Shown: piece by piece, positions 33,134 to 42,824 of the stretch
How positions within the stretch are numbered: the first letter of the stretch is position 1
Layout of the letters: every line of letters starts with the position of its first letter
DNA from: Nitrospira_E sp052156535
GTDB taxonomy: Bacteria; Nitrospirota; Nitrospiria; Nitrospirales; UBA8639
Assembly (NCBI RefSeq): GCF_052156535.1
Contig: NZ_JBQKUP010000044.1
Coordinates: 62,001 to 126,000, forward strand
Direction: 5' to 3'
Length of the DNA stretch: 64,000 nucleotides
Made by a program: the position numbers and the translations under genes
Notes under the pieces: generated by a model
The model's database searches: none
What the model saw: only the letters and a program-made list of their open reading frames with translations
What the model was told of the DNA's origin: nothing

Positions 33134-33775
33134 ATGCTCGTGGATCGGATGATTGAGGCCGATGTACCAGGCGATGAAGAAATATCCGACGAGGGCCTGG
33201 ATGAGAAGCGTTCGATTAAAGCGGAAATGGAGGAATTAGCCAAGTATGTTGAAGTGATTACCCAAACAATCCGGGAAATGGAATCTCCGGTGACTTCCAC
33301 TTCGGATCAACTGCCTCAAGCTACATCACATTTACATGATCTTGCCAAGATGACGGAAGACGGAACGCATAAGGTTCTCAGTTTGACAGAAGAACTGGAA
33401 CGAAACCGGGAGGCGGTTCAACATCATTTGGAACAATTACGGGCTAATGTGGCCGGGAGGGCGGTTAAGGATCTTGATGCAATTTTAGCTTTGGTGAAGT
33501 CGGATGAAGGACGACTGTTAAATATTCATGTGGCACTGTCTTTCCAGGATCTCGTGGCCCAACGCGTAGCAAAGCTCGTGACGATTTTAAATGAAATTCA
33601 ACATAAATTGTTAAAGTTGGTGGTCATTTTTGGAATTCAGCAAACGAAAGGTGGAGCCGGTTCATCGAGTGAAGGACGGGGGTATGAAATGCTGCGCCAG
33701 TTGGAATCATCCAAAACAACAGCCCTGCAACAAGATCTGGTAGATAGCATCATGTCCGAATACGGAATGTCCTAA
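33134..33775 (+). CDS. cheZ: CheY-P phosphatase CheZ
   Basis: CheZ dephosphorylates CheY-P to terminate the signal. The 213-residue protein is mostly helical and carries the active-site helix LSFQDLVAQRVAK, with Asp139 and Gln143 in the conserved Asp-x3-Gln spacing. The C-terminus, DLVDSIMSEYGMS, matches the CheY-binding tail of the family (acidic and hydrophobic). It lies 45 bases after cheY. CheZ marks system 2 as different from system 1. Confidence 0.92.
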   Translation: MLVDRMIEADVPGDEEISDEGLDEKRSIKAEMEELAKYVEVITQTIREMESPVTSTSDQLPQATSHLHDLAKMTEDGTHKVLSLTEELERNREAVQHHLEQLRANVAGRAVKDLDAILALVKSDEGRLLNIHVALSFQDLVAQRVAKLVTILNEIQHKLLKLVVIFGIQQTKGGAGSSSEGRGYEMLRQLESSKTTALQQDLVDSIMSEYGMS

Positions 33776-33857
33776 TGTTTATGCACAAATACTCAGCGTA
33801 ACGTCTCAGGGTGTTCCATGGCTTGAAAAAAGTCTAGGAACTGAGAGCAGGTGATCG

Positions 33858-35762
33858 ATGAATGACGAAATGAAAGAAATCCTCAACGACTTTTTGGCGG
33901 AAAGTTCTGAAATGCTGGAAGCCCTGGACCAACATTTCGTAAAGTTGGAAACGGAGCCTTCCAACACCGAACTGCTTAACGAGATTTTCCGGTGTATGCA
34001 CAGTATGAAAGGATCCGCCGGCTTTTTGGGGTTTACCCATTTGGTGGAAGTGGCGCATCAAGCTGAGAGTTTGTTGAACAAGTTGCGACAGGGTGAGATG
34101 ACGGTTTCTCCCTTCATAATCGATATCATTTTGGAAGCTGTGGATGCCGTGAAAATGCTCCAAACCGATATTCGGGAGACCGGAGGAGATTCCCATGTCG
34201 AGACCCAGGGCATTGTAAATAAATTGGCGTTAACAATGGATAGCGCCGACGATCTGATGCTGTCTGTCTCTCCTTCCAAAAAGGCAGGAATGGACACGAT
34301 CCCTTACGCTTCTTCTCCACCTCCGGCAGAGATGACGGCGTCTTCTTTGCCTGAGGCCCCTGATACTTCTTCCTTGTCTTCTCCTTATGAGGATCCGCTC
34401 CTTGAGGGACCGGTAGGGGGTGAAGGGGTACCGGAGCCTGAGGCCGTTACTGATGGTCCCGTTGGATTGTCGGATGTATTACATAAAATGAAAGAAGCCA
34501 CGACCCGAACCGTCCAGGCCGCTAGTGCTCCGGGATCCAAGCTATCGGGCGGTAAAGAAGAAGATCAGACCGTTCGAGTTGAAACCAAACGCTTAGACCA
34601 TGTCATGAATCTGGTGGGAGAATTGGTATTGAATCGAAACCGTCTCATGAAACTGGGGAATGGCCTGGAAGAGCAAGATGAGATCAATCCCGCTCTCCGG
34701 GAATTAAATATGACGTTGGCGCAACTCAATCTGGTGACCTCTGATTTGCAATTGGCGGTGATGAAAACACGTATGGTTCCCATTCGAAAGGTGTTTTCAC
34801 GATTCCCCAGGTTGGTCCGAGATTTGGCCGGTAAGCTAGGGAAGCAAGTGCGATTGGAATTAGTGGGAGAAGATACCGAAGTCGATAAGTCCGTGGCCGA
34901 CGAATTAAGTGATCCATTGGTCCATTTGGTGAGAAATTCGATGGACCATGGCTTGGAATCGGCAGCCGACCGGAAACAACACGGCAAAAGCCCTGAAGGG
35001 TATGTGCGGTTGTCCGCCCAGCAGGAAGGTAACAGCATTGTGATTCGGATTGAGGATAATGGTCGCGGATTACAAGTTGAGAAAATTGCTGCAAAAGCCC
35101 TCGAAAAAGGTCTGGTGGCTCAATCCGAACTGGATTCTATGAGTCCTCGGGAAATTATGAATTTAATTTTTCTTCCAGGGTTTAGTACGGCGGACCAGGT
35201 GAGCGATGTGTCAGGTCGTGGCGTGGGCATGGATGTGGTGCGAACCAATATTAGCCGAATGAATGGCAGTTTGGAGTTAGATTCCGATCCGGGTCAAGGG
35301 AGTCGCGTGACGATCAAGCTTCCGCTGACCGTGGCTATTATTCAAGCCCTCATGGTAGAGGTGGAATGTGCCACATTTGCTATCCCGCTGGCTTCCGTGG
35401 TCGAGGCCGTCAAAGTCACCAAAGATGAAATTAAAAGTATCAATCGACAGGCGGTGTTGAACCTCCGTGAACGCATTCTACCGCTGCTGGATCTGGGAGA
35501 AACCTTTCATATTCCTAGGGACCGGACTGAAGAGGAATGCTATGTGGTAGTCGTAAAGATCGGGGAGCAACAGTTTGGAGTTGTGGTGAATCGATTGCGG
35601 GCACAAGAGGAGGTTGTGATTAAATCGTTGGGAGAATTTTTGGCAAACGTGAAGTGCGTGGCGGGAGCAACCATAACCGGGGATGGCAAAGTGGTGTTGA
35701 TTCTGGATATGGCCGATTTAGTGCGGGAAGTGCAGGCGTCAACGTATACCGGTATGCGCTAA
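33858..35762 (+). CDS. cheA: Chemotaxis histidine kinase CheA, system 2
   Basis: This 634-residue kinase has an N-terminal Hpt domain with His48 (RCMHSMKGSAGF). A Pro/Ser-rich linker at about 130-225 takes the place of a recognisable P2. P3 begins near 238, the HATPase has HLVRNSMDHG, DNGRGLQ and GRGVGMDVV, and a P5 CheW-like domain ends the protein. It lacks the tandem LGxILVEE motifs found in the system 1 CheA. Neighbours are cheZ and cheV. Confidence 0.95.
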   Translation: MNDEMKEILNDFLAESSEMLEALDQHFVKLETEPSNTELLNEIFRCMHSMKGSAGFLGFTHLVEVAHQAESLLNKLRQGEMTVSPFIIDIILEAVDAVKMLQTDIRETGGDSHVETQGIVNKLALTMDSADDLMLSVSPSKKAGMDTIPYASSPPPAEMTASSLPEAPDTSSLSSPYEDPLLEGPVGGEGVPEPEAVTDGPVGLSDVLHKMKEATTRTVQAASAPGSKLSGGKEEDQTVRVETKRLDHVMNLVGELVLNRNRLMKLGNGLEEQDEINPALRELNMTLAQLNLVTSDLQLAVMKTRMVPIRKVFSRFPRLVRDLAGKLGKQVRLELVGEDTEVDKSVADELSDPLVHLVRNSMDHGLESAADRKQHGKSPEGYVRLSAQQEGNSIVIRIEDNGRGLQVEKIAAKALEKGLVAQSELDSMSPREIMNLIFLPGFSTADQVSDVSGRGVGMDVVRTNISRMNGSLELDSDPGQGSRVTIKLPLTVAIIQALMVEVECATFAIPLASVVEAVKVTKDEIKSINRQAVLNLRERILPLLDLGETFHIPRDRTEEECYVVVVKIGEQQFGVVVNRLRAQEEVVIKSLGEFLANVKCVAGATITGDGKVVLILDMADLVREVQASTYTGMR

Positions 35763-35885
35763 TCGGTCAAGCGTGAGTTGGATCTGAGTGGTCAGAGAAT
35801 ATTTGAGACGGACGGGCAACGACCCAAAGATGAAGGTTAGACGAATGATCCCTCCTGTGCTGAATGGAAGTCTGAGGAGACCGTA

Positions 35886-36821
35886 ATGGCAAAATGGATG
35901 GCTGAAATTGACCAACGGACCGGACTAGCCGGTGCCAATAAGATGGAGCTATTAATGTTTCATTTTGGGACTCATGAGACCTACGGAATAAATGTGTTTA
36001 AGATTCGTGAAGTCATGAAGCTCCCACCTGTAGTGAAAATTCCCGACTCCGATCCTCGAATTCTGGGTCTGGTGAATCTTCGTGGAGAAAATATTGCTTT
36101 AGTGGATTTGAAGCAGGCGATTGGACTTGGACCGTTGGATCCTGTTGGTGCGAAGTTAATCATTGCGGAGTATAACGATAACAAACAAGGATTTTTGGTC
36201 GCGGGCGTTGATCGGATCATTCGTATGTCGTGGGAACGTATTCAAATACCTCCACCGATGGTCCAGTCGAGCCGGCAAGGGGCAGTCACGGCTATTACCA
36301 AATTGGAAGATGGCCGAATGGTGTTAATTCTGGATGTGGAAAAGGTCTTGGCCGAGCTGCATCCACGAAGTGAGGAAGAGGTTTTCGTTGGCATTGAACT
36401 GCACGAGGAATTAGCCGGGAAACGTGTCCTGGTTGCCGATGACTCGCTGGTGGCCAGAAAACAAATTACCAAAACATTGGAACGATTGGGCATGAAGTAC
36501 GAAGAAACACAAACAGGAAGAGAGGCGCTCACCCGGTTACGACGGTATGCGGAATTGAGTGACAAAACGGAGCGCACCATTTTTGATTTTGTAGTGGGTG
36601 TGATTACCGACATCGAAATGCCGGAAATGGATGGGTTTTCCCTGACGAAGGCTATCCGTGAAGATCCCCGATTGCAGGGCCTCCCGATTTTGATGCATTC
36701 CTCTTTGTCCGGCCAGTGCAATGTGGATAAAGGCAAGGCTTTGGGTGTAACAGATTATGTGACCAAATTTCATCCAACGGACCTTCGGGACAAATTGGTT
36801 GAACATCTAGGAAAGTCTTAG
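35886..36821 (+). CDS. cheV: Chemotaxis coupling protein CheV (CheW-REC fusion)
   Basis: CheV combines a CheW-like coupling domain (about residues 15-160, with YGINVFKIREVMKLP and LGLVNLRGENIALVDL) and a C-terminal receiver domain (RVLVADDSLVARKQI, Asp in VITDIEMPEMDG). Receiver phosphorylation is thought to tune receptor coupling, acting as an adaptation device. That is relevant because system 2 has no cheR/cheB of its own. The 311-residue length is typical. Confidence 0.94.
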   Translation: MAKWMAEIDQRTGLAGANKMELLMFHFGTHETYGINVFKIREVMKLPPVVKIPDSDPRILGLVNLRGENIALVDLKQAIGLGPLDPVGAKLIIAEYNDNKQGFLVAGVDRIIRMSWERIQIPPPMVQSSRQGAVTAITKLEDGRMVLILDVEKVLAELHPRSEEEVFVGIELHEELAGKRVLVADDSLVARKQITKTLERLGMKYEETQTGREALTRLRRYAELSDKTERTIFDFVVGVITDIEMPEMDGFSLTKAIREDPRLQGLPILMHSSLSGQCNVDKGKALGVTDYVTKFHPTDLRDKLVEHLGKS

Positions 36822-36925
36822 GGATTCGTGGTGGGGTTTTAAAAGGTAAACGTATCGTTGGAGGGGAAGAAAAGATTTTACGGCCATATGACGAGACACA
36901 TGAAACGTGTATTAAAAGGATACCA

Positions 36926-39031
36926 ATGATGAAGGCGACGTGGAATGTAGGCATTACAACAAAATTAGTCTGGATTCTCGTGTTTTTTTCGTTGATTCCT
37001 CTGAGTGTACAGGTCTATTCATTGTTTCAGACTGCAGAGGTTTTGAAAAAGGAGGTTGGAGTCCAATACCAAGAGCTGGCAGAAGTGATTATTGAAAAAA
37101 TTCACCTCTATCTCGCTGAGCGCGCTGCGGATGCCCAAATTCTGAGTCGGAGTACGTTCTCTAGTCTTCCAGAGCAATTGGAACAAGCTGTGAGTCCCTC
37201 ATACAAATTAGTGCAGGCCTTAAATACGTATGTTCAGGTAACCGGGATGTACTCTCTGGTTCAAGTGGTGGATCTGGATGGTAATTTGATCGCTGTGAAT
37301 GATCATGATGCAGAAGGCCTGCCTCTTCAGACGGAGAAATTATATGGAAAAAATTATCAATCGACTCCGTGGTTTCGGGCCCTCCGAGGGGCCGGAGAGA
37401 GGGACAGTCCTACAGAGCCTTCTTCAAGAAGCAATGTGAGCCAGGAGGTCTTTGTCGAAAGCGTCATGCTAGATCTGGATGTGCAGGCACTCTTTCCCCG
37501 AGAAAGTGGTTTGACGATTGGGCTCTCTGTTCCTCTCTATGCCCGGGGCCGAGTGGTTGGGTATGGGAGCCATCGTATGAAATTTTCAAAGATTGAAACT
37601 TTTTTTCAAGAGGCATATCAGGATTTAAAAAAAGCCGGGTTTTCCCATGCGGAACTTATCCTGCAGGATGACCAGGGTATGACATTGCTGGAATATGCTC
37701 CGGCTGTCTATGGAACCGAAGAAGTGACTCATGATTTCGACAATGTGGTATTTAAGTCCAATCTGGCTCAGTTGGGACTTGATGCCGCACAATCCGCTGT
37801 TCAGGGCCAATCCGGAAACGCCAGGAATTTCCATCCCGGAAAACAGACGAATCAAGTCATTGGCTTTAGTCCGATGTCCGGGGGAGCCCGATCTTTGGGA
37901 CTGCATTGGTCGGTGTTGGTGCAAGTTCCAGAGGATGAAGCGTTCAGTCATGTCAGGAGTCTGACGAACAAAACCCTGTTGGAGATGCTGGTGGGGCTTC
38001 TTGTGGTGGTCCCCATTGGGATTCTGATGGGAAGAAAAGTTGTGAGCCGATTGAAACCCGTGTGGGAAGTGGCGGCGAAAGCCTCGAAGGGGGATTTGAC
38101 CCACCGGGTTCCCGTGAAGACTCAAGACGAACTCGGACAAATGGGTTTGGCTCTGAATAACTTGTTGGATGAATTAAGTCGGATGCTTTTGCAAACCAGG
38201 AACGTCGCTCACTCTCTGTCTCAAGCGTCGGTCCAGTTGTCATCGGTTGGCCATCAGGTCGTTCAGGCCAGCCAATCACAAGTTCACCAAGCCACTCAGG
38301 TGGCTGCGGCGGTTGAAGAAATGTCTGCCACTGCCGATGATATGGCCCGTCACACGCAGGCCTTGGCTTCGACGGCCACAGGAGTCAATGATTCAGCAGT
38401 CAGGGGTGGAGATGTTGTGGTCTCTTCTATTCATGGGATGGAATCGGTTTCAAGCCGGATACAGGAATCTGCCGGCCGTATTCAGAAATTAGGACAACGG
38501 TCCAAAGATATTGGCGACATTATTGGAGTCATTGAAGATATTGCGGAACAGACGAATCTGTTGGCCCTCAATGCGGCCATTGAAGCTGCCAGGGCAGGAG
38601 ACCAGGGACGAGGGTTTGCTGTGGTGGCAGATGAGGTTCGGAAACTCGCCGAGCGAACGGGGAAGGCAACAAAGGAAATTGCGACGGTCATCGAATCGGT
38701 ACAGGCTGGGACTCACGAAGCGGTTCGTTCGATGGAAGCGGGAACGGAGGAGGCGCATTCCGGAATGGCGCTGGCCAGAGAAGCCGGGAGTCGATTGACG
38801 GAGATTGTGCAAGGGGTTCAACGGGTGGTGGATATGATTCAACATTTTGCCGAATCCACGAAACAACAGTCTGCGGTCTCAGGGCAAATCTCTTCGAGTA
38901 TTCAACAGGTGGCGCAACTCAGCCAGGATAATGAAAGCCACATTCAGGGCGTGGCGACGGCCACCAAGCAGTTTGCGGCATTGGCGGAGGACCTGCAAAC
39001 ATCTCTGAGTCGTTTTACGCTAAAAAGGTAA
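36926..39031 (+). CDS. Methyl-accepting chemotaxis receptor with dCache-type sensor, system 2
   Basis: This 701-residue receptor has TM1 near residues 10-30, a periplasmic dCache-like domain with VVDLDGNLIAVNDHD and YGKNYQSTPWFRALRG, TM2 near 350-372, HAMP, and a signalling coiled coil. The tip reads EQTNLLALNAAIEAARAGDQG with VADEVRKLAERT, closer to Pseudomonas-type receptors than to E. coli ones. The protein ends SRFTLKR, so no CheR/CheB tether is present. Its sensor domain resembles that of the 16558 receptor, whereas the tails differ. Confidence 0.92.
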   Translation: MMKATWNVGITTKLVWILVFFSLIPLSVQVYSLFQTAEVLKKEVGVQYQELAEVIIEKIHLYLAERAADAQILSRSTFSSLPEQLEQAVSPSYKLVQALNTYVQVTGMYSLVQVVDLDGNLIAVNDHDAEGLPLQTEKLYGKNYQSTPWFRALRGAGERDSPTEPSSRSNVSQEVFVESVMLDLDVQALFPRESGLTIGLSVPLYARGRVVGYGSHRMKFSKIETFFQEAYQDLKKAGFSHAELILQDDQGMTLLEYAPAVYGTEEVTHDFDNVVFKSNLAQLGLDAAQSAVQGQSGNARNFHPGKQTNQVIGFSPMSGGARSLGLHWSVLVQVPEDEAFSHVRSLTNKTLLEMLVGLLVVVPIGILMGRKVVSRLKPVWEVAAKASKGDLTHRVPVKTQDELGQMGLALNNLLDELSRMLLQTRNVAHSLSQASVQLSSVGHQVVQASQSQVHQATQVAAAVEEMSATADDMARHTQALASTATGVNDSAVRGGDVVVSSIHGMESVSSRIQESAGRIQKLGQRSKDIGDIIGVIEDIAEQTNLLALNAAIEAARAGDQGRGFAVVADEVRKLAERTGKATKEIATVIESVQAGTHEAVRSMEAGTEEAHSGMALAREAGSRLTEIVQGVQRVVDMIQHFAESTKQQSAVSGQISSSIQQVAQLSQDNESHIQGVATATKQFAALAEDLQTSLSRFTLKR

Positions 39032-39071
39032 TGCCATCATTTTATTGATGTGTCCCTCGTGAAAGAAGTGT

Positions 39072-40748
39072 ATGCGGCGTTTAAAAATCGGTCCTAAATT
39101 CGTATTAATTCTGGGGACGCTAGCCGTCGGATTAATTGTCTGTAGCCTAGGGGTGATATACCAACAAGAGCTTGGCCGGTTGCAGATGATTTTGGAAGAA
39201 CAAGGAAAGATTATTCAAGCACAATTTGAGGTCACGAGAGCCTATATTGCCAAAAATTATGTGGGAAAATTAAAACAATCGTCCATGGGCTCCAATCTGC
39301 ATGTGTCTCGGGATCATGAGCAAGATCCCGATGCCATTCCTTTTCCCGCCACTGCCATACAGGAAATCGGCCAGGAATTGGGGGTGGTGGGTGTGTATCA
39401 GGCACGGCTCGTCAGCGATCAGCCGATGAATCCCGCCAATGCACCGAAAGATACCTTTGAACAAAAGGCTCTTGAGCGAATTAAGAATGGAGAGAATAGT
39501 GTCAGTGAAATTGAGACGATCAACGGGGTTCCCACCTTTCGACGAGCGAGCGCAGATGTGGCTACCGTCGAAGCCTGTGTAAGTTGTCATGGCGGAAAAA
39601 AAATGGGTGATGTGCTTGGCGTGTTGTCCCTTTCAATTCCGATAACGCAGGCCAAAGAGGCGATGGTCAGTTCGGTGCTCCATTCGGGGATGTGGATGGC
39701 CGGGATCATCGTCATTTTCCTGAGTGCGGTGTACTGCCTGGTGTATAGGCTTGTTCTGCAACCTCTTCATGCCTTAATGGGAATCTCTCGTGACATTGCA
39801 CGGGGCGAAGGTGATCTGACGAAACAAGTGTCAGTTGAAAAGGGGTCTGATGAAATTGTGGAACTCAGTCACGATCTCAATTCGTTTATTGAAAAGATGC
39901 GGGTGGCGGTGGCATCTGTCAAGCATGTGACAAACCGTCTTGTGGGTTCCACTGTGCAGCTTTCCACGACGGCGGATGAAGTTGTTCAGGCTGCTGAAGG
40001 GCAAAATGCTCGAGTGATTCAGTCAGTTTCCACGGTGGAGGAAGTGACAAGAACTGCGAGAGAAGTCGCACAAAGTTCCACGGAAGCTGCACGGATTGCT
40101 CAGGAAACAGCCAAAACCGCGCGAGGCGGACAGGAAGAGATGACCCAAACCGTGATGGGCATGCAACAGATTTCTCAGGCGGTGGTGCAGGCCGCTAATA
40201 TTATTACCACGCTCGGGCGGTCTTCGGACCAAATTGGAGAAATCGTTTGCGTGATTGAGGATATTGCGGATCAGACCAATTTGTTGGCACTCAATGCGGC
40301 CATTGAGGCTGCGCGGGCGGGTGAACAAGGGCGGGGGTTCGCTGTGGTTGCCGATGAAGTGCGAAAATTAGCAGAACGGACAACCAAGGCAACTAAAGAA
40401 ATTGGAGATATGATCCGGCAGATTCAGAAAGATACCCGAAGTGCTGTTTCGTCCATGGATCAAGGTACAAGCCAGGTCGGCCATGGGGTGGCGTTGGCCA
40501 ATAAAACCGGAGAGGCATTGGCAAACATTCATTCTATGATCAATGCCACGGTGGGAAAGATCCAACAAATTGCCAATGCGACAGAAGAGCAATCGTCGGC
40601 AACGCGACAAATTGCCAGTGATTTAGAATTTATGACCCAAACCACCCGTCAGACCACCAATGGAGTCTTTCAGTCGGCCAAAGCTTGTCATGACTTGCGA
40701 ATGTTGGCCGGGGATCTTCACAGGTTGGTCGGATCAATGAAAGTGTAA
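39072..40748 (+). CDS. Chemotaxis receptor with Tll0287-type c-heme sensor domain, system 2
   Basis: This 558-residue receptor has TM1 near residues 9-30, a periplasmic Tll0287-like domain with heme motif Cys169-x-x-Cys172-His173 (ACVSCHGG), TM2 near 200-225, HAMP, and a signalling coiled coil. The tip (DQTNLLALNAAIEAARAGEQG) resembles the preceding receptor, and there is no C-terminal tether. Its sensor pairs with the one at 18837, so both chemosensory systems have a dCache plus heme receptor couple. Confidence 0.92.
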   Translation: MRRLKIGPKFVLILGTLAVGLIVCSLGVIYQQELGRLQMILEEQGKIIQAQFEVTRAYIAKNYVGKLKQSSMGSNLHVSRDHEQDPDAIPFPATAIQEIGQELGVVGVYQARLVSDQPMNPANAPKDTFEQKALERIKNGENSVSEIETINGVPTFRRASADVATVEACVSCHGGKKMGDVLGVLSLSIPITQAKEAMVSSVLHSGMWMAGIIVIFLSAVYCLVYRLVLQPLHALMGISRDIARGEGDLTKQVSVEKGSDEIVELSHDLNSFIEKMRVAVASVKHVTNRLVGSTVQLSTTADEVVQAAEGQNARVIQSVSTVEEVTRTAREVAQSSTEAARIAQETAKTARGGQEEMTQTVMGMQQISQAVVQAANIITTLGRSSDQIGEIVCVIEDIADQTNLLALNAAIEAARAGEQGRGFAVVADEVRKLAERTTKATKEIGDMIRQIQKDTRSAVSSMDQGTSQVGHGVALANKTGEALANIHSMINATVGKIQQIANATEEQSSATRQIASDLEFMTQTTRQTTNGVFQSAKACHDLRMLAGDLHRLVGSMKV

Positions 40749-40786
40749 CTCAAAGATCCTCATGCCCGATGGATGATCAAATAGTC

Positions 40787-41074
40787 CTAATGGGTCGAAG
40801 GGGGATTCGGGTTGATCGAATCATTGAACCCCGGTGATTGGTTGGTTGAGTTGTACGGAGGTAATTTCTTCTTGGCGACAACCTGTTCGAGCATGTTGAC
40901 GGAGTCTTTGAGTAAATCCGCCGCGCAGGCCAAAGTGACATGTAATTGTTTCCAGGCCTCATCCCATCGGCCTTCAAGTTGAAGGTCCTGGAAACGTCGA
41001 TGTTGTTCTTGCAGAATGGCTTTTTTTGCATCAAGGAGTAACCGATCGGCTTGTGAACTGGCTAGTCTGTCCAT
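40787..41074 (-). CDS. Small hypothetical protein, the only minus-strand gene
   Basis: The 95-residue product starts MDRLASSQADRLLLDAKKAI and is mostly helical and charged to about residue 70. It ends in a Pro/Ser/Asn-rich tail. AAAGGA lies 8 bases before the ATG on the minus strand, which supports translation. I recognise no family. The length and helical nature would fit a flagellar chaperone-like or regulatory protein, but nothing in the sequence proves it. It faces the end of the receptor gene. Confidence 0.5.
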   Translation of the reverse strand: MDRLASSQADRLLLDAKKAILQEQHRRFQDLQLEGRWDEAWKQLHVTLACAADLLKDSVNMLEQVVAKKKLPPYNSTNQSPGFNDSINPNPPSTH

Positions 41075-41534
41075 GTAATGAATCCTTTATTTCGAAACAT
41101 GCTAATGAAGTAATAATGGTGTTCACCCTATCAGAGCAGTTCTTGAAGCCTCAAGGCTTGGACAATAGACGTTGGTGGAAAATGTGTAGAATTACATGAG
41201 TTTGTTGTGGGTTCTTACCTGCCTCTAAGGGAATTTAATGGCTGTTGATGGAAAAGAATGGAAAACAATAATGCTCAAGTAGGAATTTTCGTGGTGGACG
41301 ACTGAATATGGTTGAACTGTCGGGAATTGCATGTACCGAACAGGAACTGTTCGTAGGGAGGTACGTGATGCCACGGGAAGCGGGGTCAATCATGCGGCTG
41401 GTTTCATGGATGGGTCAGGGAAGTGAGGGGATTGGAGAAATAAAAGGCCCTGGCGATGTTGGTTAGGCATCGGCTCTCACAGGGTCGGGACGGAATATGA
41501 GAAAGGCTCTTGACGGACTGGAGGGATACAAGTC
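41075..41534. other. Intergenic stretch without a supported gene (before second cheW)
   Basis: These 460 bases separate the minus-strand gene from cheW and would hold the promoters for both directions. I find no clear sigma-54, sigma-28 or sigma-70 match, no terminator and no heptamer element. GGACTGGAGGGA just before 41535 provides the cheW ribosome-binding site. Confidence 0.5.
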
Positions 41535-42023
41535 ATGCAGAATATTTTGACGAAGGTATTACCTCAGGATGATTTTGAGGAAGACAGTGGAGAGGTTCTC
41601 CAAATGGTGAGTTTTCAGTTGGGGGACGAAGTCTTTGCCATTGATATCTTGGTGGTTCAGGAAATTATTCGTATGCTGGATATTACCCAGGTTCCGAATG
41701 CCCCTCATTATGTGGAAGGGGTGGTAAATCTGCGTGGAAAAGTCATCCCCATTATCAATCTTCGGGCTCGCTTTGGTCTGCCAGGGACTGATCCCACCAA
41801 GGATACTCGAATTGTGGTCGTGGAAATCGCACATATGATTTTGGGATTTATCGTCGATTCCGTCGAAGAAGTTTTACGCCTGTCTGAAGAATGTATTGAA
41901 CCCCCACCACCCACTAGTCGAGGAGGAGCTGAAGAATGTCATAAAGGGGTAGGGCGGGTGAATGGGTGCCTGGTGTTGTTGCTGGACCTTGAACGGTTAT
42001 TTAGTAATCGGTCCTTTGCATAA
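41535..42023 (+). CDS. cheW: Chemotaxis adaptor CheW, system 2
   Basis: This is a 162-residue CheW with the standard features LGDEVFAIDILVVQEIIRM, VPNAPHYVEGVVNLRGKVIP and a C-terminal LLLDLERLF. A short acidic N-terminal extension precedes the fold. It leads directly into motA, so coupling and motor genes are co-transcribed. It is clearly different from the system 1 CheW. Confidence 0.94.
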   Translation: MQNILTKVLPQDDFEEDSGEVLQMVSFQLGDEVFAIDILVVQEIIRMLDITQVPNAPHYVEGVVNLRGKVIPIINLRARFGLPGTDPTKDTRIVVVEIAHMILGFIVDSVEEVLRLSEECIEPPPPTSRGGAEECHKGVGRVNGCLVLLLDLERLFSNRSFA

Positions 42024-42039
42024 GGAAGAGCGTTTTATC

Positions 42040-42801
42040 ATGGATATTTTATCGGTATTGGGCATCCTCCTTTCGCTGGGCGCCATTGTAGGCGGGCAAC
42101 ATTTGGAGGGCGGGCATTTAAGCTCCATTCTCCAAGGGACGGCCTTTTTGATTGTGATGGGAGGCACGTTAGGCGCGGTGATGCTGCAATTCCCTCTTCC
42201 AATTTTCCTGAAAGCTCTTTCCAGTGCAAGCATGGTGTTTGGAAATGTGAGTGTGGATATGAAGGGCATTATTGCCAAAGTTGTGGAGTTATCAAATATC
42301 AGCAGAAAACAGGGACTCTTGGCCCTGGAAGGACAAATTAAAACGTTGACGGATCCGTTAATGGCCAAAGGGGTGCAGCTGGTGGTCGATGGGACGGAGC
42401 CGCACAAAATTAAAGAAATCCTGGAAGTGGAAGTTGAAATTTTTGAAGAAGAATTTGGCACGACGAGCAAGGTCTATGAGGCGTTTGGCGGATATGCGCC
42501 GTGTGTGGGGATTATTGGAGCCGTACTTGGTCTGATTCATGTGATGGAAAACTTGGCCGATCCTTCCGCATTGGGTGGCGGGATCGCGGTCGCATTTGTG
42601 GCCACGGTCTATGGTGTGGGAGCGGCCAACCTCTTGTTTCTTCCTATGGGTAATAAAATCAAGTTAAAGGCTAAGACCTTGATCATCGCAAAAATTATGG
42701 TGATTGAAGGCCTTGTGTCCGTGGCCCAAGGGGAGAATCCACGAATGATTGAGGAGAAGTTGAGTGGTTTTCTTTCCTCGGCGGAAAAAAATAAAAAATA
42801 A
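42040..42801 (+). CDS. motA: Flagellar motor stator subunit MotA
   Basis: MotA forms the ion channel of the stator with MotB and touches the rotor. From ATG 42040 the product is 253 residues, with four membrane helices and the conserved GTLGAVMLQFP and YAPCVGIIGAVLGLIHVM segments. An in-frame upstream start at 41962 lies within cheW and is rejected. motB follows after 23 bases. The ion used, H+ or Na+, cannot be decided safely from sequence alone. Confidence 0.95.
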   Translation: MDILSVLGILLSLGAIVGGQHLEGGHLSSILQGTAFLIVMGGTLGAVMLQFPLPIFLKALSSASMVFGNVSVDMKGIIAKVVELSNISRKQGLLALEGQIKTLTDPLMAKGVQLVVDGTEPHKIKEILEVEVEIFEEEFGTTSKVYEAFGGYAPCVGIIGAVLGLIHVMENLADPSALGGGIAVAFVATVYGVGAANLLFLPMGNKIKLKAKTLIIAKIMVIEGLVSVAQGENPRMIEEKLSGFLSSAEKNKK

Positions 42802-42824
42802 AATACTGACGGCCGGACTGTTGA

